Assembly (NCBI GenBank): GCA_046732255.1
Contig: JBKPMR010000062.1
Span: forward strand, 1-64,000
DNA from: DATBLE01 sp046732255
GTDB lineage: Bacteria > Actinomycetota > Thermoleophilia > Gaiellales > Gaiellaceae
Direction: 5' to 3'
Length of the DNA: 64,000 bases
The position numbers and the translations under genes are program-made. The notes under the pieces are model-generated. The model did not search any database and had not been told where the DNA came from. It saw only the letters and a program-made list of their open reading frames with translations. Each line of letters opens with the position of its first letter. Position 1 is the first letter of the stretch. Shown piece after piece: positions 36,807 to 44,955 of this stretch.

Positions 36807-38324
36807 ATGACGTCGCACGGCTGGATCACGACGACGATGATCATGCTGCCGCTGATCGCGGCTGCGGTGCTCTGGGTCGTGCCGATGCCGCGGGTGTGGG
36901 TCGCGCCCGCCGCGCTGCTCGTCTCGCTGTTCGAGGTCGGCTTCTGGATCGAGGCGCTCGTCCGCTACGACTTCGACCGCGGCGGGCTCCAGGAGTGGAA
37001 CCACGCCACCTGGCTGAAGGACCTCGGCGTCTCGTACTCGGTCGGCTTCTACCAGGGCTTCTCGGTATGGCTGGTCGGTCTGACGGTAGTCGTGATGGCG
37101 GCGGCGATCGCGTACGGCTACTGGATGGGCCGCGACCGGCCGCGCGCCTACTACGGGCTGATGCTGTTCCTAACCGGTGCGATCGTCGGCGTCTTCACCG
37201 CCCAGGACCTGCTCCTCTTCTACGTCTTCTGGGAGGCGATGCTGATCCCGCTGTACCTCCTGATCGGGGCGTGGGGCGGGCCCGGCCGGCTGACGGCGAC
37301 GATCAAGTTCGTCATCTACACGATGGTCGGCTCGCTGCTGATGCTCGCGGCGGTGATCGTCTACGGGCTCCAGGCGGGGACGTTCTCGATGATCGCCGGC
37401 GGGACGAATGCGAGCGACTGGATCTTCCTCGGCTTCGCCGCGGCGTTCATCGTCAAGGCGCCGCTGTTCCCGTTCCACGGCTGGCTGCCCGACGCCTACC
37501 GCGAGTCGCCAGCGGAGGTGTCGGCGGTGCTCTCGGGCGTCGTCTCGAAGGCGGCCGCGTTCGGCTTCCTGCGCATCTGCTTCTCGCTGTTCCCGGCCGG
37601 CGTGCAGGACTTCCGGACGCCGATTCTCGTCCTCGCGGCGATCGGGCTCGTGTACGGGTCGCTGCTCGCGTTCCGCGCACCGGACATCCGCGGCGTGGTC
37701 GCCTACTCGTCGCTCGCGCAGCTCGGGCTGATCGTGCTCGGCCTGTTCGCGACCAACAACCTCGGGATCGACGGCGCCGTGTTGCAGATGGTCAACCACG
37801 GGCTGATCTCTGCGGTGCTGTTCCTGCTCGCCGGTGCGGTCGAGCGCCGGGCGGCGACCGGGCGGTTCGACGCCCTCGGTGGGATGGCGAAGGGGCGACC
37901 TGCGCTCGCGACCGTGCTGATGGCGACCGGGATCATCGCCCTCGCCGTGCCAGGCTCGACCGCGTTCGCAGGCGAGTTCGCGATCCTCGCCGGCGTCTTC
38001 CAGCAGGGCTGGTTCTACGCAGTCGTCGGCGCAGTCGCGATCGTGCTCGCGGCGATGTACGTGCTGCGGATGATCTCGGCGGTGCTGCACGAGCGGAAGG
38101 GGACAGCCGTCCACGACGCCGCCCTCGACCTGCGCCCGGCCGAGCTGGCGATCCTCGTCCCGCTCGTCGGGATCCTGCTGTTCCTGTCGGCGTGGCCGGC
38201 AGCGATTACCGAGCGGGTCGGCTTTCGCATAGCAGAGACCGTTGGGCTTCAGGCTCACACTGACAAGAACGGGCTGCCCACGAAAGACGGTCTCGCTCAA
38301 GCCCTTAAGGAGCTCCAGAAGTGA
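36807..38324 (+). CDS. nuoM: NADH-quinone oxidoreductase subunit M
   Basis: Antiporter-like subunit, 505 aa, about 14 helices. FYVFWEAMLIPLYLLIG carries the conserved Glu, FPFHGWLPDAYRESPAEVS and the nearby SGVVSKAAAFG the proton-channel Lys. ATG is preceded by GGAGGAG. The C-terminal LQAHTDKNGLPTKDGLAQAL is longer than usual. It overlaps nuoN by 4 bases (GTGA). Confidence 0.96.
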   Translation: MTSHGWITTTMIMLPLIAAAVLWVVPMPRVWVAPAALLVSLFEVGFWIEALVRYDFDRGGLQEWNHATWLKDLGVSYSVGFYQGFSVWLVGLTVVVMAAAIAYGYWMGRDRPRAYYGLMLFLTGAIVGVFTAQDLLLFYVFWEAMLIPLYLLIGAWGGPGRLTATIKFVIYTMVGSLLMLAAVIVYGLQAGTFSMIAGGTNASDWIFLGFAAAFIVKAPLFPFHGWLPDAYRESPAEVSAVLSGVVSKAAAFGFLRICFSLFPAGVQDFRTPILVLAAIGLVYGSLLAFRAPDIRGVVAYSSLAQLGLIVLGLFATNNLGIDGAVLQMVNHGLISAVLFLLAGAVERRAATGRFDALGGMAKGRPALATVLMATGIIALAVPGSTAFAGEFAILAGVFQQGWFYAVVGAVAIVLAAMYVLRMISAVLHERKGTAVHDAALDLRPAELAILVPLVGILLFLSAWPAAITERVGFRIAETVGLQAHTDKNGLPTKDGLAQALKELQK

Positions 38325-39796
38325 TCGCCGCCATCCAACGCCCGCCGGTCGACTGGTTCGCGATCTCGCCGGAGCTGGTCCTGCTCGGCGCCGCCGGGAT
38401 CTGCCTGATGATCGCCGTCCTCGTCCCGGCGGCAAGCCGCCGCGCGACGGCCGCGACCGTCACCGCCGGCAGCTTCGTCGGCGCGTTCGTCGCCGCCGTG
38501 CTCCTCTACGACAAGACGCCCATCGGCGAGAGCGTGCTCGCCGACACGGTCCGCCGCGACCGCTACTTCGCGCTCGCGGCGATCATCCTCGCCGGCGTCG
38601 GGCTCGTCGCAGTGCTCGTCTCGTACGCGGAACGGGAACGGGGCCATGTCGCCGAGTACTACGCCCTCCTCGCCTCGGCCGGTGCCGGGATGATGTTCCT
38701 GACCCAGGCGAACACGCTGATGACGCTGTTCCTCGGCCTGGAGTGGTTCTCGATCTCGCTCTACATCCTCTGCGCGATCGACTACTCGAGAGAGCGCTCG
38801 CTGGAGGCCGGGCTGAAGTACCTCGTCGTCGGCGGCTTCGGCTCCGCCGTGCTCCTGTTCGGCTCGGCGCTCGTCTACGGTGCGACCGGGAAGCTGACCT
38901 TCGACGGAATCGCGCAGGCCGTCTCTGCCGCCGACCTCCAGCACGACGCGCTGCTCCTCACCGGCCTGGCGATGATCATCGTCGGCCTCGGCTTCAAGGC
39001 GTCGGCGGCGCCGTTCCACATGTGGACGCCGGACGTCTACGAGGGCGCGCCGACCTCGGTGACCGCCTTCATGTCCGCCGCGACCAAGGTCGCCGCACTG
39101 CTGCTCACCTTCCGGATCCTCGTCACCGCCTTCCCACAGGAGGACGATCTCTGGACGATCGCGATCGCGGTGATCGCCGTCTGCTCGCTCGCGATCGGCA
39201 ACTTCGCCGCCCTCGTCCAGAGGAACCTCAAGCGGCTGCTCGCCTACTCGTCGATCTCGAACGCGGGCTTCATGCTGATCGCGGTCTCGGCGAACAGCTC
39301 GCTCGGCGGGCGGGCGCTCTTCTACTACCTGATCCCGTACGCGGCCGCCTCGATCGGCGCCTTCGCCGTGATCGCCGCCCGGGAGCGCGAGCTCGGACGC
39401 GACGTGACGCTCGACAACCTCGCCGGGATGGGGTGGGAGCGGCCCCTGCTCGGCGCGGCGATGTGGACGTTCATGCTCTCGTTCGCCGGCCTGCCCCCGA
39501 CCGGCGGCTTCCTCGGCAAGTTCTACGTCTTCTCGGCTGCCTACGACCACGGCTGGCTGTGGCTCGTGATCCTCGGCGTGTTCGCCACCGCGGTCAGCCT
39601 CTACTACTACCTCAACGTGATCCGGGCGCTCTACCTGCGCCCGAGCGCCGAGCTCCAGTTCGCTGCCGGCGGGCAGCCTCCGCGTGACGTCCTCCTCCAG
39701 GCCGGCACGGCCGCGTGCGTGGTCGTGGTGGTCGGCTCGTTCTTCGCCGTGCAGCCGCTGATCGACCTGGCGACGAAGGCGGTCGCGTCGCTCTGA
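38321..39796 (+). CDS. nuoN: NADH-quinone oxidoreductase subunit N
   Basis: Last antiporter-like subunit, 491 aa. LGLEWFSISLYILCAIDYSR, AAPFHMWTPDVYEGAPTSVT and YSSISNAGFMLIAV are typical. GTG 38321 overlaps the nuoM stop. Ends the nuo operon at 39796; no gene with matching function follows. Confidence 0.96.
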   Translation: MIAAIQRPPVDWFAISPELVLLGAAGICLMIAVLVPAASRRATAATVTAGSFVGAFVAAVLLYDKTPIGESVLADTVRRDRYFALAAIILAGVGLVAVLVSYAERERGHVAEYYALLASAGAGMMFLTQANTLMTLFLGLEWFSISLYILCAIDYSRERSLEAGLKYLVVGGFGSAVLLFGSALVYGATGKLTFDGIAQAVSAADLQHDALLLTGLAMIIVGLGFKASAAPFHMWTPDVYEGAPTSVTAFMSAATKVAALLLTFRILVTAFPQEDDLWTIAIAVIAVCSLAIGNFAALVQRNLKRLLAYSSISNAGFMLIAVSANSSLGGRALFYYLIPYAAASIGAFAVIAARERELGRDVTLDNLAGMGWERPLLGAAMWTFMLSFAGLPPTGGFLGKFYVFSAAYDHGWLWLVILGVFATAVSLYYYLNVIRALYLRPSAELQFAAGGQPPRDVLLQAGTAACVVVVVGSFFAVQPLIDLATKAVASL

Positions 39797-39817
39797 GCGA
39801 GCCCCGGTGAATGCAAC

Positions 39818-39901
39818 ATGATCGAGGACTCGTACGACCTGGTCGTGAGCAAGCTGCCGCCGGCCCGTCGTCGCGCGCTCGGCCCGCGGGACGACTCCTA
39901 G
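39818..39901 (+). pseudogene. 27-codon fragment, possibly of a YjbR/MmcQ-type protein
   Basis: ATG opens IEDSYDLVVSKLPPARRRAL and stops at TAG 39899-39901. The DSYDLVxxKLP pattern resembles the C-terminal helix of small YjbR-like proteins. Nothing upstream in frame continues the family, so it looks like a 3' remnant. The remaining bases between nuoN and 39906 hold nothing else recognised. Confidence 0.28.
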
Positions 39902-39905
39902 CGTT

Positions 39906-40301
39906 CTACGAGGGCAACCGGCTCGGCACCGGCCGCGCGACCAGGCGTCGCCGAATCGCCGGCAGCCAGCCGAGCAGCGCCTGGATCCCGAACACGACCA
40001 GGCACGCGATCCCGGCCGAGACGGCGGCCTGCGGCACCGTTCCCTCGGCCCGCATCGGCGCCCGGAGCGCAGCGGCGGTCAAAACGAGCAACAGCGTGAC
40101 GACGTGGAGCATCGCGACCGCACGCCGGTGCGGCAGCGGCTCCTCCGCCTGGATCTGCTCCTCGACGGCGGCGAGCCCTGCAACCACGATCGCGGGCACG
40201 GTGACGAGCAGGAGGTAGAAGGAGAGGGTCGGAGCGCCGAGCGCGTCGGTGCAGGTCGCCAGCAGCACGAGCGCCACCGGGAGGAGCTCACGACGCGTCA
40301 C
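39906..40301 (-). CDS. Membrane protein of unknown function
   Basis: 131 aa from GTG 40301 (VTRRELLPVALVLLATC); the frame stays open to 40352. Four hydrophobic segments are visible: LLPVALVLLATCTDALG, FYLLLVTVPAIVVAGLAAV, AMLHVVTLLLVLTAAAL and AGIACLVVFGIQALLGWL. A conserved-looking short loop EEQIQAEEPLPHRR separates the second and third. Convergent with the nuo operon. Confidence 0.65.
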   Translation of the reverse strand: MTRRELLPVALVLLATCTDALGAPTLSFYLLLVTVPAIVVAGLAAVEEQIQAEEPLPHRRAVAMLHVVTLLLVLTAAALRAPMRAEGTVPQAAVSAGIACLVVFGIQALLGWLPAIRRRLVARPVPSRLPS

Positions 40302-40339
40302 GGCCTGTAGCTTCGCCGCATCGCCGGACGTTCCTCCGT

Positions 40340-40345
40340 TAGATT
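40340..40345 (+). promoter_or_regulatory. -10 box (TAGATT), MBL-fold gene
   Basis: Ends 9 bases before ATG 40355; no Shine-Dalgarno. Falls inside the longer form of the divergent membrane-protein gene, a reason to prefer that gene's start at 40301. Confidence 0.5.
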
Positions 40346-40354
40346 CAGGCACGA

Positions 40355-41047
40355 ATGAGCGTCGCCCTGACCTGGCTCGGACACGCCGCCTTCCGGCTCG
40401 ACAGCCCGGGCGGCAAACGGCTCTACGTCGACCCGTTCCTGACCGGCAACCCGAAGTGTCCGGAGGCGGAACGGAAGCCCGAGCGCGTCGACCTGATCGT
40501 CCTCACCCACGGTCACGACGACCACGTCGGCGACACGATCGAACTGTGGAAGCAGTTCCAGCCGCCGGTCGTCGCCCTGGTCGAGCTGCGCCGCTGGCTC
40601 GACGGCCAGGGTGTGAGCGGCGAGATGACGCATGCGCCGAACAAGGGCGGGACCGCGCACGTCGAGGGAATCCACATCACCCTGACCGACGCCAACCACT
40701 CCTCGAGCAGCCACGACGGCACCTACACCGGCGAGCCGGCCGGGATCGTCCTCGAGCTCGAGGACGGCTTCACGATCTACTTCGCCGGCGACACGAACGT
40801 CTTCATGTCCATGCAGCTGATCGGCCGGATCTACGAGCCCGACGTCGTCGTGCTCCCGATCGGCGACCACTTCACGATGGGACCGCGCGAGGCGGCCGTC
40901 GCGCTCGAGCTACTCGGCGCCAAGCGGTGCGTCCCCTGCCACTACGGGACGTTCCCGATCCTGACCGGCACGCCCGACGAGCTGCGAAAGCTCGCGCCGG
41001 ACGTCGAGGTCATCGCCCCCGAGCCCGGCGAGACGGTCGAACTCTAG
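40355..41047 (+). CDS. Metallo-beta-lactamase-fold hydrolase (UPF0173 family)
   Basis: 230 aa. The first motif LTHGHDDHVGD supplies the HxHxDH metal ligands, LTDANHSSS a further His, YFAGDTNVFMSM the bridging Asp, and PCHYGTFPIL the last His. The N-terminus LTWLGHAAFRLDSPGGKRLY is the UPF0173 signature. The substrate is unknown; relatives include a stand-alone family with weak hydrolase activity. A long inverted repeat starts 4 bases after its stop. Confidence 0.88.
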   Translation: MSVALTWLGHAAFRLDSPGGKRLYVDPFLTGNPKCPEAERKPERVDLIVLTHGHDDHVGDTIELWKQFQPPVVALVELRRWLDGQGVSGEMTHAPNKGGTAHVEGIHITLTDANHSSSSHDGTYTGEPAGIVLELEDGFTIYFAGDTNVFMSMQLIGRIYEPDVVVLPIGDHFTMGPREAAVALELLGAKRCVPCHYGTFPILTGTPDELRKLAPDVEVIAPEPGETVEL

Positions 41048-41050
41048 GTG

Positions 41051-41210
41051 CGGCCGCCAGCCGATCAGCTCGGGCTCCTTGGCGGCTGCAAACCAGCGCC
41101 TCGCGGCGTCCTCAGTCGCGCCCGTAGCCTCCGGCTACGAGCGCTCCCTGCGTCCTTGCGACGCTTGGTTTTCACCGCCAATGAGCGGCGACCTGCTCGG
41201 CTGGAGGCCG
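41051..41210. repeat. 160-nt long inverted repeat
   Basis: Arms of about 79 and 78 bases are symmetrical around 41130-41132 (GTAGCC-TCC-GGCTAC). The outer 20 bases pair at 17 positions (CGGCCGCCAGCCGATCAGCT against the complement of the right end), TTGGCGG and AAACCA inner blocks also pair; the middle is weaker. It fills the whole gap between the MBL-fold gene and the next ORF. A non-autonomous element or a long RNA hairpin are the two readings. Confidence 0.75.
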
Positions 41211-41211
41211 C

Positions 41212-41487
41212 TTGAGAGAACGCTGGTTGGGCGCGACCGGCGTCCGGGTTCCCGAGATCGCCGTCGAGGGCGAGCTCGAGCTGCCGGAGGACGTCCTCTG
41301 GCTCGACGAGGCAGCCGCCGACGAGCTCCACGCCGCCCACGAAGCCGGCCGACCGGTCGTCGCCCGAGCGTCGACGCCCGAAGGCGTGAAAGCGGCGCTC
41401 GCGCACCCGGAGGTGGCGACCGTGCTCGTCCCGGCCGAACGGCGCGACCTCCTCGACCTCGACCTGACCGCGCTCACCTATGGCTGA
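41212..41487 (+). CDS. Small protein of unknown function
   Basis: 91 aa from TTG 41212, which has GGAGG 4 bases upstream inside the end of the inverted repeat. It is acidic and Leu/Ala-rich (VLWLDEAAADELHAAHEAG) with a repeating alpha/beta feel (VVARASTPEGVKAALAHPEV). It overlaps the DUF1028 gene by 8 bases, suggesting coupling. No family recognised. Confidence 0.55.
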   Translation: MRERWLGATGVRVPEIAVEGELELPEDVLWLDEAAADELHAAHEAGRPVVARASTPEGVKAALAHPEVATVLVPAERRDLLDLDLTALTYG

Positions 41488-42325
41488 CCAGATCGTCGCG
41501 ACGTACTCGATCGTCGCGTGCGACCTGGAGGCGGAGCAGTGGGGGGTCGCAGTGCAGTCCAAGTTCCTCGCGGTGGGCGCGGTCGTTCCCTGGGCCGAGC
41601 CTCACGTCGGCGCGGTCGCGACCCAGGCGTACGCCAACCCGACGTACGGCCCGGACGGGCTGCGACTTCTTCGTGAAGGGCTCGCCGCCGCGGACGTAGT
41701 CGCACGGCTGACGGAGGCCGACAATGGCCGCGACCATCGCCAGCTCGGGATCGTCGACGCCCAGGGCCGGGCGGCGACGTTCACCGGCTCCGCCTGCAGC
41801 GGGTGGGCCGGCGGCCGGACGGGGGCCGGCCATGCCGCCCAGGGAAACATCCTGGTCTCCGGCGAGACGGTCGACGCGCTCGCTGAGACCTTCGACAACG
41901 AGCGCGGCAAGCCGCTGGCGGACCGGCTGCTCGCGTGCCTCGTGGCCGCCCAGTCCGCCGGGGGCGACCGGCGAGGCCAGCAGTCGGCAGCGATCCTCGT
42001 CGTCGAACGAGGCGGCGGGTACGCGAGCCTCAGCGACACGCTCGTCGACCTCCGCGTCGACGACCATCCAGCACCGATCGAGGAGCTACGCCGTCTGTAC
42101 GGGATCCACCAGGAGCTCTTCGGGCGCACGCCGCGCCCGCAGTGGATCGAGGTCGACGACGAGCTCGCCGAGGAGCTGCGCATGCACCTCGCCCGGCTCG
42201 GGTACGACCAGGAATTGGCCGAGGCGTTCACGCGTTGGTCCGGCAGCGAGAACCTGGAAGAGCGGGTCGACGGGATCGACCGCATCGACCCGGTCGTCCT
42301 TCGAGCATTACGGGAGGCACGGTGA
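41480..42325 (+). CDS. DUF1028 family protein (putative Ntn-like hydrolase)
   Basis: 281 aa. VATYSIVACDLEAEQWGVAV with the following QSKFLAVGAVVPWAEPHVGA are the family opening, and HAAQGNILVSGETVDAL the central signature. The ~230-residue core is followed by an extra 50-residue C-terminal helix region (LAEELRMHLARLGYDQELAE) like the predicted peptidoglycan-binding end of some members. Function not established. Coupled to the next gene by GTGA. Confidence 0.85.
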   Translation: MADQIVATYSIVACDLEAEQWGVAVQSKFLAVGAVVPWAEPHVGAVATQAYANPTYGPDGLRLLREGLAAADVVARLTEADNGRDHRQLGIVDAQGRAATFTGSACSGWAGGRTGAGHAAQGNILVSGETVDALAETFDNERGKPLADRLLACLVAAQSAGGDRRGQQSAAILVVERGGGYASLSDTLVDLRVDDHPAPIEELRRLYGIHQELFGRTPRPQWIEVDDELAEELRMHLARLGYDQELAEAFTRWSGSENLEERVDGIDRIDPVVLRALREAR

Positions 42326-42966
42326 CGCAGGGATACGAAGTCGCGCACGTGGACGAGCTGGAGGAGCTTCCGGTCAACCAGGGGGAGTTCGTCTGGCGGC
42401 CCGTGCGGCGGCGATTCGGGATCAGCGCGTTCGGCACGAACGCGTATACAGGGAAGGCGGGGCAGCGTGTCGTCGAGGAGCACTACGAGCGCGACGGGCA
42501 CGAGGAGATGTACGTCGTCCTACGCGGGCGCGCGACCTTCACGCTCGGCGACGACGAGGTCGACGCGCCCGCGGGCACGATCGTCTTCGCCCGACCAGGG
42601 ACGAAGCGCGGTGCGGTCGCGGCCGAGGACGACACAGCCGTCCTCGCGGTCGGGGCAAAGCCTGGCGTCGTCTTCGAGCCCTCCCCGTGGGAGGACATGT
42701 TTGCCGCGTTCTCATACGCGGACAAAGGCGAGACCGACAAGGCGCGGGAGTTGATCACGGGCGCTGTCGAGCGCCAGCCCGACGCCTGGCAGGGCTACTT
42801 CAACCTCGCCTGCTTCGAAGTGCTCCACGGCGACAAGGAGGCCGGGATCGCGCAGCTCCAGCGCGCCTACGAGCTCGACCCCGAGACGGTCGCGGAGGCG
42901 GCGAAGAAGGACAGCGACTTCGACGCGATCCGTGACGACCCGCGCTTCTCAGCGATCGCCGGGTAG
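42322..42966 (+). CDS. Cupin-TPR protein
   Basis: 214 aa from GTG 42322. A single cupin barrel (about residues 45-110) has EEHYERDGHEEMYVVLRG as metal-binding motif 1 and PAGTIVFARPG as motif 2. It is followed by a TPR-like helical pair (ARELITGAVERQPDAWQGYF and KEAGIAQLQRAYELDPETV). Such proteins bind small metabolites; no reaction can be assigned. Its TAG is the first base of the element B hairpin. Confidence 0.85.
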   Translation: MTQGYEVAHVDELEELPVNQGEFVWRPVRRRFGISAFGTNAYTGKAGQRVVEEHYERDGHEEMYVVLRGRATFTLGDDEVDAPAGTIVFARPGTKRGAVAAEDDTAVLAVGAKPGVVFEPSPWEDMFAAFSYADKGETDKARELITGAVERQPDAWQGYFNLACFEVLHGDKEAGIAQLQRAYELDPETVAEAAKKDSDFDAIRDDPRFSAIAG

Positions 42967-43085
42967 ACCCGCGGGAGAACCCATGGTTCTCCCGCGGGTC
43001 CCTCTCCTTCGCCCGCTCACTTCGCCTGCATCGCCTTCTGACGGCACGCCGTGGTGGGCCGCGCCCGCCATGTCGGTCGCGGCGG
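42966..43085 (+). repeat. Two-part intergenic element, copy B
   Basis: A perfect 16-bp hairpin (arms starting GACCCGCGGG, loop CAT, ends CCCGCGGGTC; 42966-43000) keeps the GAACC-CAT-GGTTC core of copy A but with a different, longer stem. It is followed by TCCTTCGCCCGCT, TTCTGACGGCA and GTCGGTCGCGGCG in the same order. CGCTCACTTCGCC and GGCGAAGTGCAGCG within it can pair as a second hairpin. Confidence 0.75.
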
Positions 43086-43127
43086 CGAAGTGCAGCGCCA
43101 CCCGCTTCCTCTTGCTAACAGCGCTTG

Positions 43128-43859
43128 TCAGCGGTCTCCCGGGAGTCTGACCCCTCCCGCGAGCCTCCGGAGCGCCGGCACCGGATCGTGCTCCGGACGG
43201 GCGGCGAGCAGCAGCGCGCCGGGCTCATCGCCCGCGAGCGCGGAGACGAGCGTCTCGACGCCGACAGCGAGCGCGAACGCCTTGTAGGCCCGGTCGCCGC
43301 CGAAGGGGACGAGCTCCTCCAGCTCCGCCACCCCGGCGAGCACGTCGCCGTGCGTCACGCGCCCCATCGACACGTCCGCGACCAGCGGCCTGCCGTCCGA
43401 GCTGGAGACGCCGATCGCGATCGGATTCGTCCCGGCGAGCGGCGGACCGCCGTCAGGCGACGCGAGCCGTCGCGGCGAGGTCGTGGTCAGCGCCGCCGCC
43501 AGGCCCCCTTCCGCCAGGCGCCGCACCCAGTAGCCGAGCGAGCCGGTGGGGAAGCAGCGGGAGGCGACGACGACGCGGGCGCGCTCGGGCGGGTCGGCGA
43601 GCAGCGCGTCGCAGATCGCAGCGAGCGTCAGGTACCCGAGGGCGCCGGCGCCGTCCCAGCGCTCGTAGCCGGGCTCGGCGTACACACGCTCGGGTCGCGC
43701 GGCCGGGTCGACGTCCGGCAGCGTCTCGAGCCAGTCGATCCGTGCGAGGCCGTGGCTTTGCTTTCCTCGGCGCTCCGCGTCGAGGAAGTGATCGGCGAGC
43801 GTCGACGAGTCGGCCTCGGAGAAGCCGAGCGCCTGTAGCCGGTCGAGAGGCTCGGTCAG
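43128..43859 (-). CDS. Malate/L-lactate dehydrogenase family (YlbC/MdcD-like) oxidoreductase
   Basis: NAD(P)H-dependent 2-oxo acid reductase of the type III malate/lactate family, about 243 aa against the usual ~340, so it looks short. DHFLDAERRGKQSHGLARID carries the conserved SHG, and GTNPIAIGVSS with VADVSMGRVTHG the nucleotide-site region. No ATG/GTG/TTG lies before the first helix; CTG 43857 overlaps the mrp TGA (CTGA) and is the likely start. The C-terminus (GGVRLPGDR) runs through a palindrome remnant. Confidence 0.82.
   Translation of the reverse strand: MTEPLDRLQALGFSEADSSTLADHFLDAERRGKQSHGLARIDWLETLPDVDPAARPERVYAEPGYERWDGAGALGYLTLAAICDALLADPPERARVVVASRCFPTGSLGYWVRRLAEGGLAAALTTTSPRRLASPDGGPPLAGTNPIAIGVSSSDGRPLVADVSMGRVTHGDVLAGVAELEELVPFGGDRAYKAFALAVGVETLVSALAGDEPGALLLAARPEHDPVPALRRLAGGVRLPGDR
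43144..43153. repeat. Palindrome remnant at the 3' end of the Ldh-type gene
   Basis: AGTCTGACCCC with preceding GGG; on the minus strand GGGGTCAGACTCCC encodes the protein's last residues before the stop at 43128. Confidence 0.55.
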
Positions 43860-44920
43860 CTCAGGACCGGCAGCGCCTTGAACGTCTGCCGGCCGGCGTG
43901 GATCCCCTCGGCGATCCGGACGATCGCCTGCGACGTCTCGGAGTCGGGCTCTGCCCAGACCAGCGGCTCGCCGGCGTCGCCGCACTCGCGTAGGCGCGGG
44001 TCGAGCGGAACGGTGCCGAGCAGCTGGACGCCGATGTCGGCGGCGAGCCGCTCGCCCCCACCGCGCCCGAAGACGTCCGAGGTCATGTTCTCGACGACGC
44101 CGATCAGGCGCATGTTCGTCTTCTGCGCCATCGTCGCCGCCCGCGAGGCAACCTCCTGCGCGAGCGGTTGCGGCGTGGTCACGATCACCGCCTCGGCCCG
44201 CGGGAGCAGCTGCCCGAGCGAGATCGAGACGTCGCCCGTCCCGGGCGGCATGTCGACGAGCAGCAGATCCAGCTCACCCCAGTGGACGTCGGACAGGAAC
44301 TGCTCGAGCGCGCGGTGGAGCATCGGGCCGCGCCACATCACCGGCGAGTTGTCCTCGAGGAAGAAGCCGATCGACATCAGCTTCAGGCCCTCCTTCACCG
44401 GCGGGACGATCATCTGGTCGACGACCACGGGGCGCTGCGTCACGCCGAGCATGTGCGGGATCGAGTGGCCGTAGACGTCGGCGTCGAGGACACCAGTGCG
44501 GTGGCCGAGCTGCGAGAACGCGGCCGCGAGATTGACCGTCAGCGAAGACTTGCCGACGCCGCCCTTGCCGCTCGCGATCGCGAGCACGCGCGTGTTGCGG
44601 TCGACCGAGATTCCCTTGCTGCGCTGCTCGACACCGCCGCGCAGCTTCGTCGTCAGCGCCGCCTTCTCGTCCGGGCTCATCACGTCGAAGCCGAGCCGCA
44701 CCCGCTCGACGCCCGGAACCCGCCCGACGTGCTCGACCACCTGCTGCTGGAAGCTCTCGCGGAGCGGACAACCCGCGACGGTCAGCGCGATGGTCACGGA
44801 GACGTCTCCGCCGTCGATCTCGATGTCGCGCACCATGTCGAGCTCCGTCACCGGCCGCCGGAGCTCCGGGTCGATGACGTTCTCGAGCGCCTTCAGGATC
44901 GCGTCGCGGTCGGGCCCCAT
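43856..44920 (-). CDS. mrp: Mrp/ApbC-type iron-sulfur cluster carrier ATPase
   Basis: 354 aa. The N-terminal MIP18/DUF59 domain (residues ~1-85, VTELDMVRDIEIDGG and VAGCPLRE) precedes the P-loop ATPase with deviant Walker A ASGKGGVGKSS, the DADVYGHSIPHMLG switch and LLVDMPPGTGDV. The C-terminal CxxC usual in carriers is not obvious; a single Cys lies in LRECGDAGEP. ATG 44920 follows TACCCT by 7 bases. Coupled to the Ldh-type gene. Confidence 0.94.
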   Translation of the reverse strand: MGPDRDAILKALENVIDPELRRPVTELDMVRDIEIDGGDVSVTIALTVAGCPLRESFQQQVVEHVGRVPGVERVRLGFDVMSPDEKAALTTKLRGGVEQRSKGISVDRNTRVLAIASGKGGVGKSSLTVNLAAAFSQLGHRTGVLDADVYGHSIPHMLGVTQRPVVVDQMIVPPVKEGLKLMSIGFFLEDNSPVMWRGPMLHRALEQFLSDVHWGELDLLLVDMPPGTGDVSISLGQLLPRAEAVIVTTPQPLAQEVASRAATMAQKTNMRLIGVVENMTSDVFGRGGGERLAADIGVQLLGTVPLDPRLRECGDAGEPLVWAEPDSETSQAIVRIAEGIHAGRQTFKALPVLS

Positions 44921-44927
44921 CCCTTCG

Positions 44928-44933
44928 AGGGTA
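44928..44933 (-). promoter_or_regulatory. -10 box (TACCCT), mrp
   Basis: Ends 7 bases before ATG 44920 on the minus strand, no Shine-Dalgarno. Confidence 0.5.
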
Positions 44934-44955
44934 GCCGATCCAGCGTCGACGGCCG

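Noticed and set aside
39811..40218. 135-codon plus-strand frame opposite the membrane-protein gene
   Set aside because: No motif; overlaps the YjbR-like fragment in another frame and the better-supported minus-strand gene.
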